A stretch of 64,000 bases of DNA. It comes from Saccharibacillus brassicae (GTDB taxonomy: Bacteria; Bacillota; Bacilli; Paenibacillales; Paenibacillaceae). The notes below the pieces were generated by a model. It worked only from the letters and a program-made list of their open reading frames with translations. It searched no databases and was not told the DNA's origin. Location: contig NZ_CP041217.1 of assembly GCF_006542275.1 (NCBI RefSeq), forward strand, positions 4,528,501-4,592,500, in the 5' to 3' direction. Positions 8,225 through 17,286 of the stretch are shown in pieces (position 1 is the first letter of the stretch; every line of letters starts with the position of its first letter). The position numbers were made by a program, and so were the translations under genes.

Positions 8225-10840
8225 ATGGATTTTAACCGGTTGACGCAAAAGTTGGAAGAAGCGCTGTCCGCTGCGCAATCTCTCGCGGCGGCGGGCGGCC
8301 ATCAGGAGATCGATACGCCGCATCTGTTCAAGGCGCTGCTTCTGCAGGACGGCGGCCTGCTGCCGAGACTGCTGCAGCGGATGGACATTTCGCAAGGCAA
8401 AGTGCTTGAAGCCGCGGAACTTCTGCTGCGGCGCAAAGCCCGGGTCAGCGGCGGCGTGCAGCCGTATTTCTCGGCCGATCTGCTGGCGGTGCTGGATCAG
8501 GCGCAGCTTGAAGCGGAGCGCATGCGCGACGAATATACGGCGGTGGAGCACGTCGTACTCGCTTTCGACCGCGATCGGCGCGGAGGCATCGGCGAGCTGC
8601 TGCGCGCCGAAGGCATGACGCGCGACAAGACGCTCGGCGTGCTCAAAGATATTCGCGGCAGCCAGCGGGTGACCGGCCGCGAGCCGGAAGACACTTACGA
8701 AGCGCTGGAGAAATACGGCCGAGATCTGGTGTCGGAAGTGAGGGCCGGCCGGATCGATCCGGTAATCGGGCGCGACGCCGAGATCCGGCGGGTCATTCGG
8801 ATCCTGTCGCGCAAAACGAAAAACAACCCGGTGCTGATCGGCGAACCCGGCGTCGGCAAGACGGCGATCGTGGAAGGATTGGCGCACCGGATCGTCAGGC
8901 GCGACGTGCCGGAAGGGCTCAAGGACAAGACGATCTTCTCGCTCGATATGAGTTCGCTCGTGGCGGGCGCCAAGTACCGGGGCGAATTCGAAGAGCGGCT
9001 GCAGGCCGTGCTGCGGGAGATCAAGCAGGCCGACGGACGGATTATCCTGTTCATCGACGAAGTGCACACGATCGTCGGCGCCGGCAAATCCGAAGGCGCG
9101 ATGGATGCGGGCAATATGCTCAAGCCGATGCTGGCCCGGGGCGAACTGCACTGCATCGGCGCGACGACGCTCGACGAATATCGCGAGCATATCGAGCAGG
9201 ACCCGGCGCTTGAGCGGCGGTTCCAGCAGGTACGCGTCGGTGAACCGGGCGTGGAAGACACGATCTCGATCCTGCGCGGGCTGCGCGAGCGCTTCGAAGT
9301 GCATCACGGCGTCAAGATTCATGACAGCGCCCTCGTGGCGGCCGGCGTGCTGTCGGACCGTTACATCTCCGACCGGTTCCTGCCGGACAAAGCGATTGAT
9401 CTGGTCGACGAAGCGTGCGCGATGATCCGGACAGAGATCGATTCGATGCCGGGCGAGATGGACGAAGTGACGCGCCGCATGATGCAGGCCGAGATCGAAG
9501 AAGCGGCGCTGCGCAAAGAGACGGACCCCGCGAGCGTACGCCGCTTGGAGAAGCTGCGGCGGGAACTGGCGGATCTCAGGGAAAAGCATCTGGGTATGAA
9601 AGAACGCTGGGAAATGGAAAAAGCGACGATCGAAAGCGTACGCGAACTGCAGCGCAAGCTGGAAAAAGCGCGCAAAGACCTGGAAGAAGCGCAGGAAGCG
9701 TACGATCTCGACAAATCGGCTGAACTGAGCTACGGCATTATTCCCGGGCTGGAACGGGAATTGACGCAGGCCGAACAAGAAGCGCAGCGCGGCGGCGAAA
9801 AGCGGATGCTGCGCGAAGCGGTTACGGAAGCGGAAATTTCGGACATCGTCTCGAAATGGACCGGCATCCCGATCAGCCGGCTGGTCGAAGGAGAGCGCGA
9901 GAAACTGCTGCGCCTGGAAGACCTGCTGCGCGAGCGCGTCGTCGGGCAGGACGAAGCGATCGGCCTCGTGACCGACGCCGTGCTGCGCGCCAGAGCCGGG
10001 ATCAAAGACCCGAACCGGCCGATCGGTTCGTTCCTGTTCCTCGGCCCGACCGGCGTCGGCAAGACCGAGCTTGCGAAGGCGCTATCGGCCGCGCTGTTCG
10101 ACCGCGAAGAGAACATGATCCGGCTCGACATGTCGGAATACATGGAGAAGCACAGCGTCTCGCGCCTGATCGGCGCGCCGCCGGGCTATATCGGCTATGA
10201 GGAAGGCGGCCAGCTCACCGAAGCGGTGCGGAGGCAGCCGTATTCCGTCGTCCTGCTCGACGAAGCGGAAAAAGCGCATCCCGACGTGTTCAATCTGCTG
10301 CTTCAGCTGCTCGACGACGGGCGGCTGACCGATTCGCGCGGACGAAACGTCGATTTCAGAAATACGATCGTCATCATGACGTCGAATATCGGTTCGGCGG
10401 ATCTGACCGGCGAGGCCGCAGGCGGCGGGCAGGCAGGCGGAGAAATTTCGGCAGCCGCCCGGGATCGCGTCATGCGCGAACTGCGCGGCCATTTTCGCCC
10501 CGAGTTCCTGAACCGGGTCGACGACGTCGTGCTGTTCCGACCGCTCGGACTCGGCGAGATCGGCCGGATCGTGCTGAAATTGGCCGGGGAGCTGCGAGCG
10601 CGGTTGGCGGAGCGCCGGATCGAACTGGAATTGTCCGACCGGGCGGCCCAGCTGATCGCCCGCGAAGCTTTTGATCCGGTCTACGGCGCGCGGCCGCTGA
10701 AGCGGTATCTGCAGCGTACGCTGGAAACGCGCGTCGCCCGGGCGCTCATCGCCGGCGAAGTGCAAGACGGAGATCGCCTGTTCGTGGACGAAGAACACGG
10801 CGCCTTGCGCCTCGACATACGGCCGGCTCAAATAGAATGA
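8225..10840 (+). CDS. clpB: ATP-dependent chaperone (disaggregase) ClpB
   Basis: An 871-residue Hsp100. Order: N-terminal Clp_N repeats (about 1-145), first AAA+ module (Walker A GEPGVGKT near 206, Walker B LFIDEVH), a coiled-coil M domain (about 410-540, rich in E/K/R with [15 protein letters not shown]), second AAA+ module (Walker A GPTGVGKT near 606, Walker [11 protein letters not shown]) and the C-terminal D2-small domain. The long M domain separates ClpB from ClpC/ClpE, and no ClpP-binding loop was seen. ATG 8225 has AAGGAGG upstream. Cytosolic; it extracts polypeptides from aggregates with DnaK. No CIRCE or CtsR operator was evident upstream of the operon. Confidence 0.96.
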   Translation: MDFNRLTQKLEEALSAAQSLAAAGGHQEIDTPHLFKALLLQDGGLLPRLLQRMDISQGKVLEAAELLLRRKARVSGGVQPYFSADLLAVLDQAQLEAERMRDEYTAVEHVVLAFDRDRRGGIGELLRAEGMTRDKTLGVLKDIRGSQRVTGREPEDTYEALEKYGRDLVSEVRAGRIDPVIGRDAEIRRVIRILSRKTKNNPVLIGEPGVGKTAIVEGLAHRIVRRDVPEGLKDKTIFSLDMSSLVAGAKYRGEFEERLQAVLREIKQADGRIILFIDEVHTIVGAGKSEGAMDAGNMLKPMLARGELHCIGATTLDEYREHIEQDPALERRFQQVRVGEPGVEDTISILRGLRERFEVHHGVKIHDSALVAAGVLSDRYISDRFLPDKAIDLVDEACAMIRTEIDSMPGEMDEVTRRMMQAEIEEAALRKETDPASVRRLEKLRRELADLREKHLGMKERWEMEKATIESVRELQRKLEKARKDLEEAQEAYDLDKSAELSYGIIPGLERELTQAEQEAQRGGEKRMLREAVTEAEISDIVSKWTGIPISRLVEGEREKLLRLEDLLRERVVGQDEAIGLVTDAVLRARAGIKDPNRPIGSFLFLGPTGVGKTELAKALSAALFDREENMIRLDMSEYMEKHSVSRLIGAPPGYIGYEEGGQLTEAVRRQPYSVVLLDEAEKAHPDVFNLLLQLLDDGRLTDSRGRNVDFRNTIVIMTSNIGSADLTGEAAGGGQAGGEISAAARDRVMRELRGHFRPEFLNRVDDVVLFRPLGLGEIGRIVLKLAGELRARLAERRIELELSDRAAQLIAREAFDPVYGARPLKRYLQRTLETRVARALIAGEVQDGDRLFVDEEHGALRLDIRPAQIE

Positions 10841-10878
10841 ACCTACTCAAACAGAATGAACCTAGAGGAGATTGGCAT

Positions 10879-11595
10879 ATGGAACACTCGCAGCAAGCGC
10901 AAGTGCAGGCGCAGACGCCGCTTGATCGGCAGACGGATATTCTGGAAGCGGCCGCGGCGCTCGCGCAAAGGGAACTGGAACACGAAGGCAGCGGACACGA
11001 CTGGTGGCATATCCGCCGCGTGACCGAACTTGCGAAGCGGATCGGCGCGGCCGAGGGGGCGGATCTGTTCATCTGCGAACTGGCCGCGCTGCTGCACGAT
11101 CTGGCAGACGAGAAACTGGTCGCCGATCCCGAAAGCGGCATACGGCGAACGGCAAATTGGATGCTGGAACACGGCGTCGCCGAAGCGGACACGGACCGGA
11201 TCATGGAGATCATCGCCACGATGTCGTTCAAAGGCGGGTCCGGCCGGCCGATGAGCACGCTGGAAGGCCGGGTCGTGCAGGATGCGGATCGGCTCGATGC
11301 GATCGGAGCGATCGGCATCGCGCGCACTTTCGTCTATTCCGGCAAAAAAGGACGCCCGATGCATGATCCGAATCTGCCTGTGCGCCAGAACATGACGCCG
11401 GAAGAGTACCGCAGCGGCAACGATACGGCGATCAATCATTTTTACGAAAAACTGCTTCTATTGAAGGATCGGCTCAACACGCCTTGCGGCCGGCGCATTG
11501 CAGACAGCCGCCACGCTTATATGGAAGAGTTTCTGGAACGGTTCGACCGGGAATGGAACGGCGCCGACCTGTTGGACGGAGAGGAGCCGCTATGA
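10879..11595 (+). CDS. HD-domain hydrolase (YpgQ/YedJ-like)
   Basis: A 238-residue metal-dependent phosphohydrolase of the HD superfamily. Metal ligands are visible as H in DWWHIRRV, HD in ALLHDLADEK and a later D in VQDADRLDAIGAIG, the pattern of the YpgQ/YedJ subfamily, for which nucleotide pyrophosphatase activity has been described. An in-frame ATG at 10837 overlaps the clpB stop, but ATG 10879 has GAGGAG at the right distance and removes a 14-residue extension. It lies 38 bases after clpB and overlaps the next GNAT gene by 4 bases, so it is probably part of the chaperone operon. Confidence 0.88.
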   Translation: MEHSQQAQVQAQTPLDRQTDILEAAAALAQRELEHEGSGHDWWHIRRVTELAKRIGAAEGADLFICELAALLHDLADEKLVADPESGIRRTANWMLEHGVAEADTDRIMEIIATMSFKGGSGRPMSTLEGRVVQDADRLDAIGAIGIARTFVYSGKKGRPMHDPNLPVRQNMTPEEYRSGNDTAINHFYEKLLLLKDRLNTPCGRRIADSRHAYMEEFLERFDREWNGADLLDGEEPL

Positions 11596-12173
11596 GCGAT
11601 ACTTTCGATCCGATCATGCTGGAGCTGCCCGAATACTTCGAGACGGAGCGCCTGATCGTGCGGGCGCCGCGTCCCGGCGACGGCGCTGAACTGAACGCGG
11701 CGATTCGCGAGAGCCAAGCGGAACTGAAGCCGTTTATGCCGTTTGCCCGCGTGCTGCCGCAGCCTGAAGACACGGAGCGGCTCGTGCGCCGCAAACGGCT
11801 GGAATTTCTCGCGCGAACCGATCTGATGCTGCTGATGACGGATCGGCAAAGCGGGCGGATCGTCGGCGCAAGCGGCCTGCACCGGTTCGATTGGAATGCG
11901 CGCCGCTTCGAGATCGGCTACTGGATCCGCAGTTCGCTTGCGGGTCGGGGACTGGTGACCGAGTCCGTCAACGGTCTGACCGCGTTCGCGGCCGAGCGGC
12001 TTGATGCGAACCGGATCGAGATTCGGTGCGACGAGCGCAATGTGCGCAGCGCGGCGGTTGCGCGGCGCGCGGGATTTACGCTCGAAGGCGTGCTGCGCAG
12101 CTGGCGCCGCGAAGAAGACGGCACGCTGGTGAACGAAATGGTGTTCGCGAAAGTGCGCGGCATCGATTATTGA
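11592..12173 (+). CDS. GNAT-family N-acetyltransferase (RimJ/RimL-like)
   Basis: A 193-residue acetyl-CoA-dependent acetyltransferase. It shows the family opening FETERLIVRAPRPGDG, a central strand FEIGYWI, motif A around GRGLVTESVNGL and the C-terminal block NVRSAAVARRAGFTLEGVLR typical of the RimJ/RimL/SpeG-like branch that modifies N-terminal amines or small amines. The ATG at 11592 overlaps the HD gene stop (ATGA) with GGAGAGGAG before it; longer in-frame starts read through HD coding sequence and are rejected. The substrate is not predictable. Third gene of the clpB-led operon. Confidence 0.9.
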   Translation: MSDTFDPIMLELPEYFETERLIVRAPRPGDGAELNAAIRESQAELKPFMPFARVLPQPEDTERLVRRKRLEFLARTDLMLLMTDRQSGRIVGASGLHRFDWNARRFEIGYWIRSSLAGRGLVTESVNGLTAFAAERLDANRIEIRCDERNVRSAAVARRAGFTLEGVLRSWRREEDGTLVNEMVFAKVRGIDY

Positions 12174-12212
12174 ACCCTACGCAAGCAAAAGATTATAAAC
12201 GGAGGATGCCCT

Positions 12213-12950
12213 ATGACGAAAATCGCGATCCTATCAGACCTTCACGGCAATCTTCCGGCACTTGAAGCGGTGCTCGGTGACGTCGAGAGCCGCGGCATCT
12301 CGGAAATCTACTGCCTCGGCGACCTGGTCGGCAAAGGTCCCAGTTCGGACCGGGTCGTCGACCTCATTCGGCGGAGCAGCCGGCATACGGTCAGAGGAAA
12401 CTGGGACGAATTCCTGCCCAATCCGACCGACTCGGCCACGCTGCGCTGGCATCAGCGGCTGCTCGGCGAAGAACGGCTGGACTATTTGCGCTCGCTGCCG
12501 TTCTCGATCGAGTTCTGGCTGAGCGGCCGCTACGTCCGGCTGTTCCATGCGTCGCCCCGCAGCGTGTTCGAACGTATCCAGCCGTGGGACGACTACGCCG
12601 AAAAGCTCAGTCTGTTCGAGCCGTCCGACGTCAGCGTCGAACCGATCCGGGCGGACGTGGCGGGCTACGGCGATATTCATAACGCCTACATGCAGCATAT
12701 GGAAGGCGGTCTGCTGTTCAACGCCGGCAGCGTCGGCAACCCGCTCGACGTGACGCAGGCTTCGTACGCGATCCTCGAAGGCGAACTGGGCGAAAAGCGG
12801 CGCAAAGACAGGCTGGACCTCACTTTTGCCCGCGTGCCGTACGATATCGAACTTGCGGTCCGCCAAGCGGAAGAAGCGCAGATGCCGGAACTGGCTCCCT
12901 ACGTGCAGGAACTGCGCACCGGGCGCTATCGCGGTCTGGGCCATGCCTAG
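12213..12950 (+). CDS. Calcineurin-like metallophosphoesterase
   Basis: A 245-residue YfcE/MJ0936-type phosphodiesterase. Conserved metal-binding blocks are in order: SDLHGN (residues 8-13), GDLVGKG, GNWDE in place of GNHD, a histidine in LFHASPRS and GYGDIHNAY in place of GHTH. The last block has D in place of the usual T, and GNWD replaces GNHD; both variants occur in this subfamily. ATG 12213 has ACGGAGG upstream. It lies 39 bases after the GNAT gene and is probably the last gene of the operon. The substrate could be a phosphodiester or nucleotide. Confidence 0.88.
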   Translation: MTKIAILSDLHGNLPALEAVLGDVESRGISEIYCLGDLVGKGPSSDRVVDLIRRSSRHTVRGNWDEFLPNPTDSATLRWHQRLLGEERLDYLRSLPFSIEFWLSGRYVRLFHASPRSVFERIQPWDDYAEKLSLFEPSDVSVEPIRADVAGYGDIHNAYMQHMEGGLLFNAGSVGNPLDVTQASYAILEGELGEKRRKDRLDLTFARVPYDIELAVRQAEEAQMPELAPYVQELRTGRYRGLGHA

Positions 12951-12961
12951 CCAATGAATCC

Positions 12962-13036
12962 CGAACCCGTCTTTCGGCCTGCGGACCGGCGCGAAGATTG
13001 CGCCGCCGCGGAAACCGACTTTGCCGGGTTCTTTTT
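12962..13036 (+). terminator. Probable terminator after metallophosphoesterase gene
   Basis: GAACCCG (12962-12968) can pair with CGGGTTC (13025-13031), which is followed by T5, with an inner GGCGC/GCGCC hairpin. The long loop makes it weaker than others in the window, but it sits directly after the operon's last stop codon. Confidence 0.5.
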
Positions 13037-13157
13037 CCGTCTGGGGGGTAATGAAGAGAAACGGCAGCCGAACGCACGCTTCTATTCGAACGTTCGACCG
13101 TACGGCTGCGTATGAACTCATCCCGGCTAAAATCCCAGACGAAGAAGGTGCGCACTC

Positions 13158-14687
13158 ATGGAACAAATGCCAACGATTGAACACGAACGCCCGAAAGTCA
13201 TTTTAACCGGGGCAAGCGGATATATCGGACAGAACCTGATGAAAAAACTGACGGAAGACTATGATGTCATCGCCCTTTCCCGTCACGGCGGCTCGAAGGA
13301 AGACGAAGAGCATGTGGAGTGGAGAAGCTGCGATTTTTATTCGATGGACGACGCGCTGGAATGTCTTCAGGGCGCGGACTTCGCTTTTTACCTGATCCAT
13401 TCGATGATGCCGACCGCCAAGCTGACGCAGGGCAACTTCGAAGACATGGACGCAATCCTGGCCGACCATTTCGCCCGCGCGGCGCGCAAAAACGGCATTA
13501 AGCATATCGTCTATCTCAGCGGCATCCTGCCCGACGACGTGCCGGAAGAAAAACTGTCCCGCCATTTGCGCAGCCGTCTGGAAGTGCAGAAGATTCTCGA
13601 ATCGTCCGGCGTGCCGGTCACGACGATCCGGGCCGGATTGATCGTCGGGCCGCAAGGTTCGTCGTTCCCGATCCTGCACAAACTGGTCGAACGCCTCCCG
13701 ATCATGACGCTGCCGACATGGACGCGTACGCTGACCCATGCGATCGCGCTCGACGACGTGCTGAACGCGCTGAAGAACAGCGTCAACAACGAAGCGGTCA
13801 AAGGCCGCGCGGTCGATGTAGGCGGTCCGGACGTCATGAGCTACAAAGAAATGATGATGCAGATGGCCGAAGTGATGGGCGTGAAGCGCCGCTTTATCGA
13901 TCTTCCGCTGCTGACAGTCAATCTGTCCCGGTTCTGGGTGACGATGATTACCCGCGAGCCGCGCGAGATGACATATCCGCTGATCGAAAGCCTGATCCAC
14001 CCGATGGTCGCCCATGAAGAGAACAAAGTGGAAGGCATCAGCTACGGACAAAAAACGTTCAAGGAAGCGGCCAAAGAATCGATTGAAGAAGAAAAACGCA
14101 AAAAAGAAGAAAAAGCGGAAAAAGAAAGCCAAAAAAGCGAATCGTCGAGCGGCGAATCGTCGGAATCGACATCGGAAAGCGTCAAAAAATCCGACGTCCG
14201 CTCCGTGCAGCGCGTGACGCTGCCACAGGGCAAAGACGCGCAGTGGGCGGGCGAATATTACCTTGAATGGCTGGGCAAAGCGATGGGACCGCTGATCCGG
14301 GTTACCCGGGGCGAAGACGGCGTGAGCCGGGTCTATATCCGCTTCTTCAGCCGTCCGATCCTCGAATTGAGCTATGATCCGGTCAAAAGCGGCGAAGACC
14401 GCGCCGTCTACCGGATCACGGGAGGCATGTTCGCAAGCTCCAAAGACAGCCACTCCGGGCGTCTGGAGTTCCTCATGATTCCCGAATCGAGCGACTGCGT
14501 CGTAGCGATTCACGATTACATGCCTTCGATGCCGTGGTTCCTGTACAAATACACGCAGGCGAAGCTGCATCTGGCCGTCATGTACCTGTTTCGCAAACAT
14601 CTGGAACGCAAAGGCAGACTGGGCAGATCGAGCACGTCCAAAAAAGCGGGCGGTTCGGTCGGCACGCCGTCTTCGGCGGAAAGCTGA
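13158..14687 (+). CDS. NAD(P)-binding SDR/NmrA-like protein with C-terminal DUF2867-like domain
   Basis: A 509-residue protein with an N-terminal atypical short-chain-dehydrogenase Rossmann domain. The nucleotide-binding turn is TGASGYIGQN (about 18-27), followed by a YLIHSMM segment and the YLSGILP strand, typical of the NmrA/ubiquinone-oxidoreductase-like SDR group. Residues about 300-350 form a highly charged Glu/Lys/Ser-rich linker, and the C-terminal 150 residues (AQWAGEYYLEWLGKAMGPLIRV onward) resemble the DUF2867 domain often attached to such SDRs. The catalytic YxxxK motif is not evident, so redox activity is uncertain. It stands alone between two terminators. Confidence 0.8.
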   Translation: MEQMPTIEHERPKVILTGASGYIGQNLMKKLTEDYDVIALSRHGGSKEDEEHVEWRSCDFYSMDDALECLQGADFAFYLIHSMMPTAKLTQGNFEDMDAILADHFARAARKNGIKHIVYLSGILPDDVPEEKLSRHLRSRLEVQKILESSGVPVTTIRAGLIVGPQGSSFPILHKLVERLPIMTLPTWTRTLTHAIALDDVLNALKNSVNNEAVKGRAVDVGGPDVMSYKEMMMQMAEVMGVKRRFIDLPLLTVNLSRFWVTMITREPREMTYPLIESLIHPMVAHEENKVEGISYGQKTFKEAAKESIEEEKRKKEEKAEKESQKSESSSGESSESTSESVKKSDVRSVQRVTLPQGKDAQWAGEYYLEWLGKAMGPLIRVTRGEDGVSRVYIRFFSRPILELSYDPVKSGEDRAVYRITGGMFASSKDSHSGRLEFLMIPESSDCVVAIHDYMPSMPWFLYKYTQAKLHLAVMYLFRKHLERKGRLGRSSTSKKAGGSVGTPSSAES

Positions 14688-14758
14688 TTTAAGGCAACGG
14701 GAAAAGACGACCGCATGATCACGGACGTTCGTTGACGTTTGGTGAAGAAGCGGACAAG

Positions 14759-14809
14759 GGCGAATCGCCGATACGGAAAAGATTTTCCGTGCCGGCGGTT
14801 CGCTTTTTT
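14759..14809 (+). terminator. Terminator after the SDR-like gene
   Basis: An imperfect long hairpin (GCGAA/TTCGC at the base, CGGAAAA/TTTTCCG near the loop) ends in T6 at 14804-14809, 70 bases after the stop codon. Confidence 0.65.
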
Positions 14810-14875
14810 GCGGCTTCGGCTTCGGGCCTGTGATAAAAATCTTTGCGCATTGCGAACATTTGCGTTATTATTAAA

Positions 14876-14890
14876 TTATAATCATTCTAA
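14876..14890. promoter_or_regulatory. PerR-type operator (Per box) upstream of fur
   Basis: TTATAATCATTCTAA matches the 7-1-7 Per-box consensus TTATAATNATTATAA at all but one position. It lies 70 bp before the fur start in the only AT-rich stretch of the leader. In Bacillus subtilis PerR represses fur, so position and sequence agree. A Fur box differs at the two inner-arm positions that separate PerR from Fur sites; those here are PerR-like, although autoregulation by Fur is not excluded. Confidence 0.65.
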
Positions 14891-14960
14891 TTAAACGGCG
14901 AACAGAACGTCGCCACAACTGCAAACAGGCAGCCAGAAGTTCAAAGGAGGTTCGAGACCA

Positions 14961-15440
14961 TTGATCAGCGTGGAAGAACAACTCAAATCGATGAAGCAGC
15001 AGATGATGGCAAAAGGGTATAAATCGACCGTCCAACGGGAAGCGACGATGCGGGTTCTGCTCGAACACGAGCGTGACCATATGAGCGCCGAGGACGTATA
15101 TATGCGGGTGAAGGAACGTTTCCCGGAAATCGGACTGGCGACGGTATACCGGACGCTGGAATTGTTGACGGAGCTTCATCTGGTCGAGAAGATGAATTTC
15201 GGCGACGGCGTTGCCCGGTTCGACCTGCGCAGCAAAGACCACGAGCATATGCACCATCATATGATCTGCTCGATCTGCGGCGAAGTCGAAGAGATCAAGG
15301 ACGATTGGCTCACGGAGCTGGAACAGCGCGTGAAGCGCGAATACGGATTTAACGTGTCGGATCACCGGCTCGATTTTATCGGCACGTTCTCGTCCTGCAA
15401 GCACGGCGACTGCCGCCGCCACTGCGAGACGGCTTCGTAA
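14961..15440 (+). CDS. fur: Ferric uptake regulator Fur
   Basis: A 159-residue Fur-family repressor. The winged-helix domain includes KSTVQREATMRVLLE and the recognition region EIGLATVYRTLELLTEL, nearly identical to Bacillus Fur and unlike PerR or Zur. The dimerisation domain has HEHMHHHMICSICGEVEEI (regulatory metal ligands and CxxC) and a second cysteine cluster, SSCKHGDC, for structural zinc. The start is TTG at 14961, placed by AAAGGAGG ten bases upstream; no ATG fits. It represses iron-uptake genes when loaded with Fe(II). A Per box lies upstream and a terminator hairpin follows. Confidence 0.94.
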   Translation: MISVEEQLKSMKQQMMAKGYKSTVQREATMRVLLEHERDHMSAEDVYMRVKERFPEIGLATVYRTLELLTELHLVEKMNFGDGVARFDLRSKDHEHMHHHMICSICGEVEEIKDDWLTELEQRVKREYGFNVSDHRLDFIGTFSSCKHGDCRRHCETAS

Positions 15441-15492
15441 ACGGGCGATGCCCAGCAACGGGGCGGCGCCGCAGGCAATCGGATCAGGCGTG

Positions 15493-15529
15493 AGCAAAAG
15501 GGTCGGCAGCATGCCGGCTCTTTTTTGCT
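15493..15529 (+). terminator. Terminator after fur
   Basis: Nested pairing AGCAAAAG/CTTTTTTGCT around TCGGCA/TGCCGG gives a hairpin ending in T6, 50 bases after the fur stop codon. Confidence 0.6.
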
Positions 15530-15605
15530 GCGCAAAGATTGACAAGCGGCAGACGAATGAATACATTTGTATACAGAAGCATACGAGTTCAAGGAGGAGA
15601 TTACG

Positions 15606-16064
15606 GTGCGGGATAGGGAAGAAGCGGATTTTTCGAAAAAAGGGCATGGGGATTCGAACGAAGCGGACGTCGACCGTACGCAGGAAAAAGAAAGCGGAAA
15701 ACGAGGCCGCTCCGAAGGCGCGCAGACGTTCCGCCGCGGACGGGCGCTGCATTTTCTGGAGCGGCTGGAACTGCGCCGCGACACGCTGTCCGCGCAGCTC
15801 GAAGAGCAGGCGTTCGACAGCATCCGCCCGGTCATCGCGGGCGAACTGAAAGCGGTGGACGGCATTATCCGGGAATTCGTACAGGCGTTCGAGCTGCACG
15901 ATAAGCCGGAAGAAGGCGGCCGCGGACCGGGCGGGCACCGGGGGCACGCGCACGGACGCGGCCGCCGGCACGGCGGTTCCGAGCGGCAGGGCGACAGCCG
16001 GCCGCAGGACTCGCAGCCGGAAGACGGACGCCCGTCGCCGGAGCCGGAACAATCCGGCTTCTGA
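15606..16064 (+). CDS. Hypothetical charged protein with Gly/His-rich tail
   Basis: No family recognised. The GTG at 15606 is chosen because AAGGAGG lies about eight bases upstream; an upstream in-frame start at 15567 has none. The 152-residue product has a charged N-terminus, a predicted helical core (about 40-105: RALHFLERLELRRDTLSAQLEEQAF...ELKAVDGIIREFVQAFEL) and a low-complexity C-terminus rich in Gly, Arg, His, Gln and Pro (GHRGHAHGRGRRHGG). There is no signal peptide or membrane segment. It follows fur with its own ribosome site. The His-rich tail could bind metal, but that is speculation. Confidence 0.65.
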   Translation: MRDREEADFSKKGHGDSNEADVDRTQEKESGKRGRSEGAQTFRRGRALHFLERLELRRDTLSAQLEEQAFDSIRPVIAGELKAVDGIIREFVQAFELHDKPEEGGRGPGGHRGHAHGRGRRHGGSERQGDSRPQDSQPEDGRPSPEPEQSGF

Positions 16065-16258
16065 ACACGTCTTAGAGAGAGATATCACAAGACGGCAGCC
16101 TCTTTTTATGTTATATTTGTTCAAATATCATTCTCCAACGTCCCTTCATCGTCGATTCGAAGCTTTCGCGGAAGAACCCTTGCCACTCGGTGGAAGATAC
16201 TGTCGGTCGTCGCTAAGCAGAAGATTGGATCAGCTTTTCCAAAAAGGAGGGTGTACCC

Positions 16259-16720
16259 ATGCAAATTATTGCTTGTACGGAAGAACATCAGGATCGGTTA
16301 ACGGAAATTTGGCTGCTGTCGGTTCGTCGCACGCTGTCGGACCTTGACCCGAGCGACATCCAGTTCTATGCCCGGCTGTTCCGGGAAGAAATTCTCGACC
16401 GGCTGGAAGTGCATGCCGTGCGCGGACGCTTCGGCGGGGAATTGACCGGATTTATCGCCATGAAGGATTCCAAAGTCGAACTGCTCGTCGTGCATCCGCA
16501 TTACCAGGGTCAGGGCGTCGCGAACGCGCTGCTTGACCATGTGTCGCAGCGCGGCGAATTGGCTGTTGACGTCGGCGATCAGACGCCGGACATTTACGAA
16601 TTCTACCAAAGCTTCGGATTCGTCGAATCCGGCCGTTCGGATTCGGCCGCTTCCGGCCGCGCGGGATCGACCGTTCATCTGCTGCGTCCGGGCTTGGACG
16701 CGCAGACCGGCGTTTCCTGA
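16259..16720 (+). CDS. GNAT-family N-acetyltransferase (YjaB-like)
   Basis: A 153-residue single-domain acetyltransferase. It shows motif A in LLVVHPHYQGQGVANALLDHV (the QGQGVA loop contacts the acetyl-CoA pyrophosphate) and motif B in IYEFYQSFGFVESGR. The opening IIACTEEHQDRLTEIWLLSVRRTL is typical of the YjaB-like small GNAT branch. ATG 16259 has AAAGGAGG upstream. The last 15 residues are Ser/Ala-rich and unremarkable. The acceptor substrate is unknown. It is monocistronic, followed after 150 bases by a strong terminator. Confidence 0.87.
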   Translation: MQIIACTEEHQDRLTEIWLLSVRRTLSDLDPSDIQFYARLFREEILDRLEVHAVRGRFGGELTGFIAMKDSKVELLVVHPHYQGQGVANALLDHVSQRGELAVDVGDQTPDIYEFYQSFGFVESGRSDSAASGRAGSTVHLLRPGLDAQTGVS

Positions 16721-16873
16721 TCCGTGCATGACCGATCATCGCGAGCGTAGGCTGCGGTAGCTTGCTCCGCTTCGGCTGTGCCGGGCGGGCGATCTTCGAG
16801 CGTTACCGTCAGGTGCCGCGAGGGCGAGAACGGTAACCGCTGCCCGGCCTCTGCCGAACCGATAACGAACTGC

Positions 16874-16920
16874 GGCCCGCCGCGGAAGTCCATACCGGAT
16901 TTCCGCGGCGGGCCTTTTTT
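16874..16920 (+). terminator. Strong intrinsic terminator
   Basis: A perfect 14-bp stem (16874-16887 with 16901-16914) is followed by T7. It probably ends the transcript of the acetyltransferase gene at 16259-16720. Nothing coding is seen between that stop and the hairpin. Confidence 0.8.
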
Positions 16921-17056
16921 TGACCGCTGCCGCCGGAATGAAGCGATCTTCCGGCCTTGCGCGGCAGGCAGGTTCGTGCAGTTCCGCTCCGGCGGCTTCG
17001 ATTGGACGAAGGATCGTCGATCGAACAGCAGCTGAATCGTCGAAACGCGTTGATTT

Positions 17057-17087
17057 TGTCGAAATTGTACCGACAAACGATGTCGAA
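17057..17087. promoter_or_regulatory. Pair of perfect Spo0A boxes upstream of abrB
   Basis: The Spo0A-box consensus TGTCGAA occurs at 17057-17063 and again at 17081-17087, same orientation, 24 bp apart. They are 155-185 bp upstream of the abrB -35 element, farther than the downstream pair. The stretch is AT-rich compared with its surroundings. The target promoter of this distal pair is not clear. Confidence 0.5.
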
Positions 17088-17152
17088 AACCTTTTCCAAA
17101 TAATTATAAAAAATGGATACCCTAAAAAGGGTTCCTTTGAAGAAACAGGAAA

Positions 17153-17196
17153 AAATAAAAAAGCGAAACGCTTTAAACAGGCGCTTCGCTTTATTT
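17153..17196. terminator. Bidirectional terminator-like hairpin
   Basis: AAATAAA and AGCGAA on the left arm pair with TTCGCT and TTATTT on the right arm, with T-rich ends on both strands, between the distal Spo0A boxes and the abrB promoter. It may insulate abrB from upstream transcription. Confidence 0.45.
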
Positions 17197-17241
17197 GCGT
17201 AGAAGAGTTAAAAAAACTTGACCGTAGTATAAATTTCCATA

Positions 17242-17270
17242 TTGACAAGATATATAAAGAGGAGTACAGT
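17242..17270 (+). promoter_or_regulatory. abrB promoter (sigma-A)
   Basis: TTGACA (17242-17247), 17-bp spacer and TACAGT (17265-17270) give a near-consensus sigma-A promoter with a predicted start near 17277, about 83 bases upstream of the abrB ATG. Confidence 0.75.
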
Positions 17271-17286
17271 TGAAGCAAGCACAATA

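Noticed and set aside
7223..9778. 851-codon minus-strand open frame across the dnaJ-like gene and clpB
   Set aside because: It is antisense to two unmistakable genes, its translation has no family features, and long antisense frames are expected in GC-rich codon usage.
13087..13096. LexA/SOS box CGAACGTTCG before the SDR-like gene
   Set aside because: The Gram-positive LexA box needs four bases between CGAAC and GTTCG; here there are none.
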